This document shows, piece after piece, positions 1 to 7,781 of a DNA stretch of 23,037 nucleotides. The stretch lies in IMG/VR virus record IMGVR_UViG_3300045978_000181, positions 1 to 23,037 of that record. One strand, 5' to 3'. A model generated the notes under the pieces. The model saw only the letters and a program-made list of their open reading frames with translations, was not told the origin of the DNA and searched no databases. The stretch comes from a virus. Made by a program: the position numbers and the translations under genes. Position 1 is the stretch's first letter, and each line of letters opens with the position of its first letter.

Positions 1-404
1 ATCACAGTATCGGGTTGGTCAAACGTAATCTCTATATACTCAACGCTGGAGCGCTTCTCAGTGCCTCTGATATGAATAATCCCTGGCGTAGCTGTGGTTC
101 CTGCCACGACATGAATGATGGTCGCCCCTCGGCCTGCGCCAATCAACCGGACTTGCCGATCCGTGGGAAAGACAATCCCTGTGGTACAGCGATAAGTGCC
201 GCGCGGCATGTAGACAACGCCACCGCTGCTTGGCATATCATCAATGGCGGCTTGGATGGCCGGGGCATCGTTGCCGGTGTCATTGCCTAAAGCTCCATAG
301 GATGCCTCTTTGACATTGAGCGTGAGATCGTTCAAGAAATCAATCTCGGCGTCGGTATCGGCGCGGGTGTATTTCAGAGGCGAGGCTTTCTTCTGGAGGC
401 TCAT
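1..404 (-). CDS. Tail spike / pectate-lyase-superfamily protein, 3'-truncated by the window
   Basis: Only the first 134 codons are inside the window; the gene runs off its left edge. The ATG (404-402) lies directly after the TAG of the preceding gene (407-405), with GAGGAG about 10 bases upstream. After a short N-terminal adaptor the protein reads YGALGNDTGNDAPAIQAAID (about residues 37-56), then GGVVYMPRGTYRC and a glycine-rich turn (LIGAGRGATIIH). This is the typical entry into the right-handed beta-helix of pectate-lyase-like tail spikes, which bind and often cleave host surface polysaccharide. The position after tape measure and distal tail protein fits a receptor-binding or depolymerase role. 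The catalytic part of the helix is not visible, so enzyme activity is an inference. Confidence 0.85.
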   Translation of the reverse strand, partial: MSLQKKASPLKYTRADTDAEIDFLNDLTLNVKEASYGALGNDTGNDAPAIQAAIDDMPSSGGVVYMPRGTYRCTTGIVFPTDRQVRLIGAGRGATIIHVVAGTTATPGIIHIRGTEKRSSVEYIEITFDQPDTV

Positions 405-1196
405 CTACGCCACACTCCTCAACCCGGTATCGATTTCTTGCTGCACGCTATGCCGGGTAACTACCACGGGCTTATTGCGTTCACGAAGCTCTATCTGTGA
501 GGTGTCATCCCGATTGTAATGCCACAACAGCCGCGTGCCTGGCGGCAGGAGACGAATCGCGTGCCACTCAGCCATCTCCGCCACGTTCGCCGCCGTGTTA
601 CGCAGATTCGTCACTTTGTAGGCAATCCCTGCCGGTGCGCTCTCGGTCCAGTCTTTGCCGTCAACTCGATACTCAGGATCGACATACTCTTCCGTGAGCG
701 GGGCGTGGAATGAGTGCGTCATGGTCGTGATGTTATTGCCCCACAGCAAAAGTCCGAGTGAAAAATAGGGCGCATTTTCCTTTGCCGTTTGCGCGGGAAT
801 CACGATCCGTCCGTGGGTCTTGCCGCTGTAGGTTTGCGGGAGAAAGAGCTTGTAAAAGCCCGCCCCATCGGTGAGATCCTGGGCAATCGTGCGGGTTGTC
901 AAGGTGCCGGAGCCGGTCACGATGTCAGTGAACGTGGTGCCATCGCTACTCACGGCAATTTGTACCTGAGAGAAGTTGGCATTGAGCAACGCTACCCAGG
1001 TGCCGCTTTTCACCCCACTAAAGGCGCAAGTGATCGTCTGTTGTATAGTGCTGGTTGAGCGCCAGGTGCGCACGAGCGGGCGCGTATGGCTCCAGTCAGC
1101 CAATCGGGTCGCGTCGTACCCGGCTTGCTCTGAGGTGGCCGTCGGGAGATAGGCAAAGAAGTCGGAAAATTTCATATATTGCAGCCCCCCGGCCAT
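405..1196 (-). CDS. Distal tail / minor tail protein following the tape measure
   Basis: This reads as 263 residues from ATG 1196, one base after the tape-measure TAA (1200-1198), with AAGGGG upstream. A second ATG at 1175 (protein starting MKFSDFFAYL) has GGGGGG about nine bases upstream and is an equally good start. The open frame extends further upstream but only inside the tape-measure gene, so I did not use it. The protein is beta-rich, with a galactose-binding or discoidin-like pattern: TWRSTSTIQQTITCAFSG, a WVALLNANFSQVQIAVSSDG strand pair, and a final YDPEYRVDGKDW-like segment (here VDPEYRVDGKDW). Proteins of this size directly after the tape measure usually form the distal tail cap or baseplate. 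I do not recognise the exact family; the role comes from gene order. Confidence 0.7.
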   Translation of the reverse strand: MAGGLQYMKFSDFFAYLPTATSEQAGYDATRLADWSHTRPLVRTWRSTSTIQQTITCAFSGVKSGTWVALLNANFSQVQIAVSSDGTTFTDIVTGSGTLTTRTIAQDLTDGAGFYKLFLPQTYSGKTHGRIVIPAQTAKENAPYFSLGLLLWGNNITTMTHSFHAPLTEEYVDPEYRVDGKDWTESAPAGIAYKVTNLRNTAANVAEMAEWHAIRLLPPGTRLLWHYNRDDTSQIELRERNKPVVVTRHSVQQEIDTGLRSVA

Positions 1197-1197
1197 C

Positions 1198-4100
1198 TTA
1201 TTTAATCCCCTTAATGGCCGTGCGAATCTTCCCACCCCGCCGCAAGTCGTCAGCGACAGCCTGAATGATCGCTTCTTCCGTTGCGGCGGGTGTGTTACCC
1301 CCACTAGCAACCCCTATCGTCAGAGGGACAGTCACCGAGATAGGGCCGGTCGATTGTTGCCCGGCAGGGGTAATTTTGACGTATTCACCGGGATGGGCAA
1401 GGAACAATTGCTTGCCGGTCGTGATGCCCTCATAGCCATATTTGGCTGAGGTGATACTGTCAAAGAATCCAGTGAGACTCTCTTCCAGGCGAAAGATTCC
1501 GCCATCAATACTGCCAAGAATCCTCACCTGCTCAGCAGAAAGATCAAGCTGTTCTTGCACCCGGCGTTGTTGCTCGGCAAGAATCGCATCCTCAATCTTG
1601 CCCAGGTTGATAATCTCCTGCACCGCCTCCAAGCGTAACTGATCGATACGGGCGGAAGTCTCTGCTTCCGCCGCATCAATCGCGGCCTGCTCTTGCAGAG
1701 AAAGGGCCTCCGCTTGATCTTTAAAGGCTTGCTGTTGCGCCTCGGCATCTGCCCGTACTTGCTCCGCCCGCAAATCAATTGAGCGCAAGGAGGCTTCCAT
1801 CTGCGCGCTCGTGCTGGCGATCTCTTGCTGGATGAGTTCAACCCGGTCGCCTTGCGCGGTGGCTTCATCGCGGTTTTGTTCCAGTTCGGCCATGACGTCA
1901 CGGAACAACGAACCAAATTGCTGTGGGTCAAGGAGCTTCTGCCCGAGGGAGAGTTGATCTTGCAGCACTTGCGATAGCTCTTGGATCAGTTCCGGTCGTC
2001 GCTCTTGCGGTGCCGTGGCCAGAGCAGCCCGCAGTTCAGCCGCCCGTCGTTGCGTGAAAGAGAATTTTTCAGGATCAGAAAATGGTGAGGTGCTCAGGAC
2101 AATCTGATCAATCGTGCTTTGCAGTTGTTTTGCTGCCTGACGAAAGTCCTGCGCGACTTGTAACTCATCACGTAAACCGTCAAGGCGTTCTTGAAACAAG
2201 TCTTGGGTGGCCTCTTTTTCGTCCGCGAGTTGCTTAAGACGTGCCTCGGCAGCATCTTGCGCAGCCTCAGCTTCCTTTTTGAGACTCTCGCGCCGTTCAT
2301 CATAATCTTTCTTAATGTCGCGGATTCTTTTTTCCAGGGCGTCTTGTTCCTCTTGTTCCATCGCCTGGAATAGTTCCACGGTCGCGCGGCGCATCTCACG
2401 AATGGCATCGAGGGCTTGATCTAATTCGGCGTCCGTGAAGTCCGTGCGCGTGGAAGCGCCGAGGGCTTGCAATCGTCCGCCTTGCGCGCCAATCCGCGCT
2501 CGTGCGCCTTCCGCGCCAGAAATCGCCCCGATCGATTCGAGATCACTCAGGACATTGATGCGCAGATCAAAACGTTCCTGGGTGATGGAGCGCAGCGTCT
2601 CCCATAGTTCTTCGAGTTTCTTTTGAATATCCTCAAGGTCGTCTTTGGTCTCATCCTTCCCCGGCCCGCCAAACGCATCCCATAATTTCTCAACTTCCTC
2701 ACGCGCCACGCCCGCACGTTGGACAATCTTTTCCAATTCGTCCGCGCCTAAGCCATCGCTCAGGTCAATGCCTTCAAACAGTTGCTCTTCAATAAAGGTA
2801 GTGAGAAACTGATTGACAGCCAACTGTTCCAATCCGGCCATGATTTGCTCACCGACGAGTTTGCCGATCTCAATGCCGGGTTCATTATTTTGTACGGCAT
2901 CAATGAAGGCTTCCGTGATGACATCAAAGGTCGCACTTGCCTTGACCACTGACTCCTGAAACTTCTCAATATCGAAAATGCCCTCTTCGCTAAAAGATTG
3001 CAGCGCAATCTTGGCTACATTGACCGCGGCGGGAATATCCTGCGAGAAGATTTCCACCGCGCCCATGATCGTATCTTTGTAGAACTCCACACCGATCACT
3101 TCGTCAGCAAATAAGTCGTTGAGTTTCTCCGTGAGGGATTCAAAGGTAATGCCTGCTTTCTGGATAATTTCCTGCATCGCATCGTCAATTACTTCGGGGT
3201 CCAGACCGAGGTTATCGAGCAACATATTGCCGAACGTGGTCCCGGCTTGCTCTACGGATTTGCCAATCTTCTGCGCTTGATCGCCGGTAATAAAAGTGCC
3301 GAGCGCTTGCAGTTGCTTACTCAGTTCTGGCCCGGCTTTGTCGGTCAGGATTTGTTTACTTGCCGCAAGAAAATCGCCGCCAAACATTTTGTTTGCGAGT
3401 TTTTTGCTCTCTTCAAAAAAGTATTCATTCGTGTCGAGTTCTGAGGCAAAACTGACTTCGATGTCTTTGAGGAATGATTTGACTTCCTTGCGGATCTGAG
3501 TGCCCTTACTCGGCGTGCTTTGAAAAAGAGACCCAATAAAGGAACCAAACAATGAACCCGCCGCGGCTCCTAATGCTGAGCCAATCGCCATTCCCGCAGG
3601 GCCAAAGGGAGCGCCAAGAATTGCGCCGCCGATGCCCCCTGCCACGCCTCCGATGGTGCCGCCTAAATTTGCCGATCCCCCTGAAAGGCCAAATGCCCCC
3701 GCCAGCCCCTTCCCCATCGACATGCCTGCGGCTCCTGCCGCGGCTGCACCAAAGATCGACCCGAAGGACATTCCAGAGGACGCCGCAATCATCGGCGCAT
3801 TACCCGCCTCGAACACACCGGGCGCCGCTTGCTCCCATGTCACGCCGGCGGCATCGGCGGCACTACTGCCAAACATGGAGCCGAAATCGAGACCAACCGA
3901 TTGCCCTAACGAGCTGACACTACTCGAAAGCGAATCAATAAACGTAGAGCCAAGATTGAACCCCTGCTGCCCAAAGATACCCGCCGCATCACCCCCTAAG
4001 AGTTGGTTAAAATTGCCGAGGATCTCTTTCTCATTCTGCCCTTTGCCAAAGAGCACGCCTTCTACTAAGCGCACGCCCATCGTTTGACCAAGATCCTTAA

Positions 4101-6198
4101 ACAGGTTCCCGATGGATTGTGTGCCAGAGAGAATCCCTTGCGTGAAGGTTTTCAAGTCCTCGGTGGAGAGGGCGGCATCATCCAGAGATTCTTTGTAGCG
4201 GTCCACCGATTCTGCCGCTTCAAGATTGGCCAGGCGGGCTTTCCGTAGCTGCTCAATCCAGGCCGCTTCCGCCTCGGTGAGTGTGTCCTCAGAGGCGGCA
4301 GTCAATTCAGTAATGTACTGCCGCTCAATGCGGGCGCGGGCAATCTCGCCTTCGATGCGCGCCACTTCTTCCTTGGGGGCAAGGCTCGCGTTAATGAGTC
4401 GCCCTTCTTCCTGGATCGCCTGTAACTCTTGATCGAGTTGCGCAAGACTCTTGGCGTTGGCTTCTTCTTCTTTCTGATCCTCTTGTCGCTTCTTTTCGTT
4501 TAATTGATTGATAAGCGCATTCGCTTTCTGTACGTCTGCGAGCCGCTCTTTCTCAGCCTGCGCCGCTTTCCGATCCGCTTCAGCTTTGGCGTGCGTCGCT
4601 TTCGTTGCTGCGTCCTTTTTCTGCTTCTCTTGTTCGAGCGCTAACACCAATCGATAGGTCTCATCAGCGAGGGCTTTATCACCTGTTGCTGCCAGTGTTG
4701 CCGCCCGATGATATTCCGCGAGTTTCTCACCAGAGAGATTGAGCGTGTCGCCTTGCTCTTTCAGTCGCTCATTATGTTTGCGGATCTCTTCTGCGGCCTT
4801 TATCTGCGCAGGTGTGTATTGTGATTTGACCACTTCTGCGGTGGTACTGAGGGCGGCATCGGCTTTCTTGGTCGCCGCTTCCAGTTCCGCAATCTGCGCA
4901 ATCAGGGTATCAATGTTTTGCTGCAGCTCTGGCCCCCGTAGTACGCCGGTAAAGAACCCGCCGATGCCGCCGCCTTGAATCTTCGCCTGATCGGCTTGCA
5001 GCTCGGCCAGTTGTTGTTTAAGCCGGGCGAGTTTCTCGGCTTGGGTGTCCAGGTTCAAGGCCTGTGAGATCCGACTCGTGAGTGCAAGGATATTCTCGGC
5101 AATCGTTTGCGTGATGCCGAATTTCTGGTTCATCGCATCAATTGCCTGACCAATCGTCACGGCGGCCGCGGCTGAGGCCCGCCCCACTGTCTGTGGGATC
5201 TCGGCAAACTTCTTCCCCACCTCATCACTGCGACGTAGGATTGCGTCTAAAACCTCATTGACTTCGAGTTTTCCCGCGCGCGCGAGATTCAACGTCTCCT
5301 TGGTGGATTTCCCGAGGCCCTCGGCAATCAATTCGACAATCGCCGGGGCGCGGGTCAGAATCACGTTGAGTTCGTCTGCTTGGAATTTGCCTTGCGCAAA
5401 CACCTGCCCGAGTTGCAACAAGGCCCCGGCCATATTGTCTGCGCTAATCTTGCTGACCGCCCCCACCTTTTGCAGGGTATCGGCAATCTGCAACAGATCC
5501 GCATTGCTCTTGCCCAAACCTTGCGCGGCAAACGAGAGCTGCGTGAAAAATTCGACGTTGGCCTGCAACGGAATGCCTAAGGCTTTGGCCGAGCTTTGGA
5601 GCCGCTCAAAGATCGTGGCCCCTTGTCCGGCAGCCGTTGAGAGGTTCTCAATGCGAGCGCGTAAACTCTGCACGTCATCGGCAATCTCGATAAATTTCGT
5701 CACTCCTTGAAAACTGACAAAGGACGCCGCCGCAGCTGCGAGATTCGTCTTGAGTGAGGAAAAACTGCTGCCACTCGCCCGCGCTTCCGTGTTCAGATTG
5801 CGCATCGCCGCCGCGTTCTTCTCGAATTCCGCCCGCGTGGCCGCCAATTGTTGCGCAAGTTGACGGCTTCCCGTACGGGCGAAAATATCCGCCTCCGCCA
5901 TCTGTCGCGTTGCCTGGGCGTGCGAAATGGTACCAGTGATCACTTGCCGTTGAATGGTAATTTTCTGCTGTATGGCGGAGATTTCTTGCAGGGAGGCCAC
6001 ACGGGCTTGGGCTTGCGCTTCGCGTTGGCGATTGAGGGAAGCGCGCACTTCTTCCATTGAGCGCACCGAGCGAGCGGCCGCATCAGCCATGCTCTGAAAG
6101 GCTTGATTGACTTGTTGACTGCCCTGCTTCGCACCGGTTGCGTCGATCGATATTTTTATGGAGGCTATGGCAATATCCTTAAGTTGAATTATACACAA
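1198..6198 (-). CDS. Tape measure protein
   Basis: The longest open frame is 1,666 codons from a TTG at 6198. Tape measure proteins set tail length, plug the tube and are ejected ahead of DNA. Residues about 165-390 are the conserved tape-measure domain (helical, with FAQGKFQADELNVILTRAPA). Coiled coils of Lys/Glu/Ala/Gln follow, then a glycine/alanine-rich membrane-inserting stretch at about 795-885 (GGTIGGVAGGIGGAILGAP), then more coiled coil. The start is uncertain. The TTG has no Shine-Dalgarno sequence, whereas AAGGA at 6180-6176 sits seven bases before an in-frame ATA (6168) that would give (M)ASIKISIDATGA, the form this family usually starts with. No ATG, GTG or TTG lies between the TTG and residue 37. 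The 5' end abuts the plus-strand RHH/endonuclease cassette and contains its putative operator. Confidence 0.95.
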   Translation of the reverse strand: MCIIQLKDIAIASIKISIDATGAKQGSQQVNQAFQSMADAAARSVRSMEEVRASLNRQREAQAQARVASLQEISAIQQKITIQRQVITGTISHAQATRQMAEADIFARTGSRQLAQQLAATRAEFEKNAAAMRNLNTEARASGSSFSSLKTNLAAAAASFVSFQGVTKFIEIADDVQSLRARIENLSTAAGQGATIFERLQSSAKALGIPLQANVEFFTQLSFAAQGLGKSNADLLQIADTLQKVGAVSKISADNMAGALLQLGQVFAQGKFQADELNVILTRAPAIVELIAEGLGKSTKETLNLARAGKLEVNEVLDAILRRSDEVGKKFAEIPQTVGRASAAAAVTIGQAIDAMNQKFGITQTIAENILALTSRISQALNLDTQAEKLARLKQQLAELQADQAKIQGGGIGGFFTGVLRGPELQQNIDTLIAQIAELEAATKKADAALSTTAEVVKSQYTPAQIKAAEEIRKHNERLKEQGDTLNLSGEKLAEYHRAATLAATGDKALADETYRLVLALEQEKQKKDAATKATHAKAEADRKAAQAEKERLADVQKANALINQLNEKKRQEDQKEEEANAKSLAQLDQELQAIQEEGRLINASLAPKEEVARIEGEIARARIERQYITELTAASEDTLTEAEAAWIEQLRKARLANLEAAESVDRYKESLDDAALSTEDLKTFTQGILSGTQSIGNLFKDLGQTMGVRLVEGVLFGKGQNEKEILGNFNQLLGGDAAGIFGQQGFNLGSTFIDSLSSSVSSLGQSVGLDFGSMFGSSAADAAGVTWEQAAPGVFEAGNAPMIAASSGMSFGSIFGAAAAGAAGMSMGKGLAGAFGLSGGSANLGGTIGGVAGGIGGAILGAPFGPAGMAIGSALGAAAGSLFGSFIGSLFQSTPSKGTQIRKEVKSFLKDIEVSFASELDTNEYFFEESKKLANKMFGGDFLAASKQILTDKAGPELSKQLQALGTFITGDQAQKIGKSVEQAGTTFGNMLLDNLGLDPEVIDDAMQEIIQKAGITFESLTEKLNDLFADEVIGVEFYKDTIMGAVEIFSQDIPAAVNVAKIALQSFSEEGIFDIEKFQESVVKASATFDVITEAFIDAVQNNEPGIEIGKLVGEQIMAGLEQLAVNQFLTTFIEEQLFEGIDLSDGLGADELEKIVQRAGVAREEVEKLWDAFGGPGKDETKDDLEDIQKKLEELWETLRSITQERFDLRINVLSDLESIGAISGAEGARARIGAQGGRLQALGASTRTDFTDAELDQALDAIREMRRATVELFQAMEQEEQDALEKRIRDIKKDYDERRESLKKEAEAAQDAAEARLKQLADEKEATQDLFQERLDGLRDELQVAQDFRQAAKQLQSTIDQIVLSTSPFSDPEKFSFTQRRAAELRAALATAPQERRPELIQELSQVLQDQLSLGQKLLDPQQFGSLFRDVMAELEQNRDEATAQGDRVELIQQEIASTSAQMEASLRSIDLRAEQVRADAEAQQQAFKDQAEALSLQEQAAIDAAEAETSARIDQLRLEAVQEIINLGKIEDAILAEQQRRVQEQLDLSAEQVRILGSIDGGIFRLEESLTGFFDSITSAKYGYEGITTGKQLFLAHPGEYVKITPAGQQSTGPISVTVPLTIGVASGGNTPAATEEAIIQAVADDLRRGGKIRTAIKGIK

Positions 6199-6212
6199 AC
6201 TATGTGTATGAT
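6184..6212 (+). promoter_or_regulatory. Sigma70-like promoter predicting a leaderless transcript
   Basis: TTGAAT (6184-6189) and TATGAT (6207-6212) are 17 bases apart, close to the sigma70 consensus. Transcription would start about seven bases further on, at or within a base of A6219, the first base of the RHH start codon. There is no Shine-Dalgarno sequence before that ATG, so the mRNA is probably leaderless. The promoter points away from the tape-measure gene and lies over its 5' end. Confidence 0.6.
6191..6209. promoter_or_regulatory. Perfect 7-bp inverted repeat, candidate operator
   Basis: ATACACA (6191-6197) and TGTGTAT (6203-6209) are exact reverse complements around the 5-base centre AACTA. 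The repeat fills the -35/-10 spacer and overlaps the first three bases of the -10 hexamer, a standard position for a repressor that blocks RNA polymerase. The ribbon-helix-helix protein encoded 10 bases downstream is the obvious candidate ligand, since such proteins bind short inverted or tandem repeats and commonly repress themselves. Binding is an inference. Confidence 0.5.
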
Positions 6213-6218
6213 AAGTCT

Positions 6219-6371
6219 ATGAGAACTCCTCTCAAGCGCATTCAAATTTGCATTGCCGTTCAACAACAAACCAACTTACGAGACTTACAAAAAGCAACAG
6301 GCATGAGCGTGTCTGAGCATATTCGTCGCGCCATTGACCAATATCTTGCCAAACAAAGGAAGAACAAATAG
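6219..6371 (+). CDS. Ribbon-helix-helix (Arc/CopG-like) DNA-binding protein, 50 aa
   Basis: This small gene reads ATG at 6219 to TAG at 6371. The translation has the ribbon-helix-helix layout: a basic N-terminal beta strand (KRIQICIAV, residues 6-14), helix 1 (NLRDLQKATG, 19-28), a turn, and helix 2 (SVSEHIRRAIDQYLAKQ, 30-46). Such proteins act as dimers that insert the strand pair into the DNA major groove. The stop codon shares its last base with the GTG of the endonuclease VII-like gene (TAGTG), so the two are translationally coupled. A candidate operator covers its promoter, so autorepression that also limits the nuclease is the simplest model. It could instead be a regulator of phage genes elsewhere or an antitoxin-like partner. 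Confidence 0.8.
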   Translation: MRTPLKRIQICIAVQQQTNLRDLQKATGMSVSEHIRRAIDQYLAKQRKNK

Positions 6372-7381
6372 TGATAACTCCACCACTGGAAAAAACCTGC
6401 CGTATGTGCGGGACAACAAAACCGACGGAAGCCTTTGTTCCCAACGGCAGAGCAAAGGATGGATACTCTTCATATTGTCGAGCTTGTCGAATTCCGCTTC
6501 TCGTTGCCAGTTTTGACAGGCTCCGAGCAGAGAAAAAGGAAGTTCGTCGCCAGAATTTGTTGACTGGCACTAAGCAATGCTTCAAATGCAAGATCGTAAA
6601 AAAGCTAGAAGCATTTTCTCGTAGCAATAAAACCGAAGATGGACGGCGGGCACGCTGCAAAGAGTGCACTAGTAGTGATCCACGTAAAAAAGAATTTGAT
6701 CGTCTGGTATGGGCAAGAAAAATAGAAGCAAGAAAAGCGGCCTTTGTCTTCCAAGCAGAGAAACCGTGCATTCGCTGCCACATACAAAAATGCCTCAAGG
6801 AATTTCCTAAGGACCCGAGAACATTTGACGGATATAAGTCCGTATGTCTCATGTGCTATTGGTCCTCTCGCGGACGTGAATCCCTTGGAGAGAAAGGCAG
6901 AGCAGCGGCTAAACAGAAAGCTGCTGTCATACTCACTGCTGGAGAAAAATCTTGTGTTCGTTGTAACCAAATCAAGCCTTTGACTGCCTTTTGGCAAAAG
7001 TCGGCAAACTGGAATAAAACCCACCCTTTCTGCAAAGACTGTGCTGATAGGCCTGCTATTCGGGAAAGTTTTAAGAAACAGCGAATGCAAAATCCATCGA
7101 AATACGCAGACATCCATCTAAGGAGAAAATACGGTATCTCTCTTGAAGAGTACGAGGCTCTGCTTGCTTCACAAGACGGCGTGTGTGCAATCTGCAAAAA
7201 GGAAAACACACAACGTGACTGGAGATTAGATCGCCCGCGCCGAATGCATGTTGACCATTGCCACCAAAGCGGGAAGGTTCGCGGTCTGTTATGTGTACGA
7301 TGTAACAATGGCATAGGATTTTTCCGTGACCATCCTGCGTTGCTTACTGCCGCCATTGCCTATCTTTCTCGCTCGGTATAG
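6371..7381 (+). CDS. Endonuclease VII-like HNH (His-Me finger) homing endonuclease with four zinc ribbons
   Basis: The 336-residue protein starts at GTG 6371, coupled to the RHH gene. It contains four tandem CxxC...CxxC ribbons, with pairs at C10/C13-C36/C39, C70/C73-C96/C99, C133/C136-C159/C162 and C195/C198-C221/C224. Each keeps a 'K-x-x-x-F ... dG' core. They are followed by a recombination-endonuclease-VII-type domain: YGISLEEYEALLASQDGVC (about 254-272), C272/C275, the catalytic VDHCH (294-298), GKVRGLLCVRCN with C308/C311, and a final NGIG. All expected metal and catalytic residues are present, so it is probably active. It lies opposite to the tail operon between the tail chaperone and tape-measure genes and overlaps the chaperone 3' end by 38 bases. 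It looks more A/T-rich than its neighbours. A free-standing homing endonuclease is the best reading; a Holliday-junction resolvase is less likely in this position. Confidence 0.85.
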   Translation: MITPPLEKTCRMCGTTKPTEAFVPNGRAKDGYSSYCRACRIPLLVASFDRLRAEKKEVRRQNLLTGTKQCFKCKIVKKLEAFSRSNKTEDGRRARCKECTSSDPRKKEFDRLVWARKIEARKAAFVFQAEKPCIRCHIQKCLKEFPKDPRTFDGYKSVCLMCYWSSRGRESLGEKGRAAAKQKAAVILTAGEKSCVRCNQIKPLTAFWQKSANWNKTHPFCKDCADRPAIRESFKKQRMQNPSKYADIHLRRKYGISLEEYEALLASQDGVCAICKKENTQRDWRLDRPRRMHVDHCHQSGKVRGLLCVRCNNGIGFFRDHPALLTAAIAYLSRSV

Positions 7382-7781
7382 GGGCTTTCTTCTCGTGCTC
7401 TTTACTCCGATGATAGTCGATATAGGCGATGTCGAGGGCTTCCAGTCTGACAAACAGCCATTCGCGTTGCTCGGGGTCTACAAGCCCACTCAACCGGCAA
7501 TGCGCCTCGAACTCGGTCAAGGGAATCGCGCCAATCCCGAACCCGACCGGGCGCCGCCGCGAGAGCCGCCAGAAACTTTCCCACACCGAAGTCAGATGCG
7601 GCAGTAAGAACGGACGATTGAAATAGACCGCTAAGTCGGGATCTTGTTCCGCTGAGGTCCCGGACGGATCGAGGGCGAGGTGCTCGCGCACCCTTAATGC
7701 AAAGACGTCTCCCCATCCTGGCGACCCGTCTGAGCCTCCCCCGCTCCATTCAAGCTCGAAGCGGAGGAGTTCAACAAATTT
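7344..7781 (-). CDS. Tail assembly chaperone, downstream (T-like) frame reached by -1 frameshift
   Basis: This frame opens exactly at the slippery site: the codon before it in this frame is TAA (7784-7782). It runs 145 sense codons to TAA 7346-7344 without an ATG. The only internal start, GTG 7691, has AAGG too close to serve as a normal ribosome site. After the shift the product reads VELLRFELEWSGGG, then GWGDVFALRVREHLALDPSG, a sensible continuation of a tail chaperone. Fused to the upstream frame it gives a 289-residue protein (7344-8212), like lambda gpGT. Such fusions bind tape measure and tube protein during tail assembly and are absent from the virion. The last 38 bases overlap the 3' end of the plus-strand endonuclease gene. 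Confidence 0.75.
   Translation of the reverse strand, partial: KFVELLRFELEWSGGGSDGSPGWGDVFALRVREHLALDPSGTSAEQDPDLAVYFNRPFLLPHLTSVWESFWRLSRRRPVGFGIGAIPLTEFEAHCRLSGLVDPEQREWLFVRLEALDIAYIDYHRSKEHEKKAPIPSEKDRQWRQ

Noticed and set aside
6232-6852. A 206-codon minus-strand open frame opposite the RHH and endonuclease genes
   Set aside because: It lies antisense to genes with intact protein signatures and has no recognisable motif.
7402-7749. A third minus-strand frame across the chaperone region beginning at ATG 7749
   Set aside because: It is Arg-rich shadow sequence. The -1 frame fits the chaperone family and links directly to the slippery heptamer.
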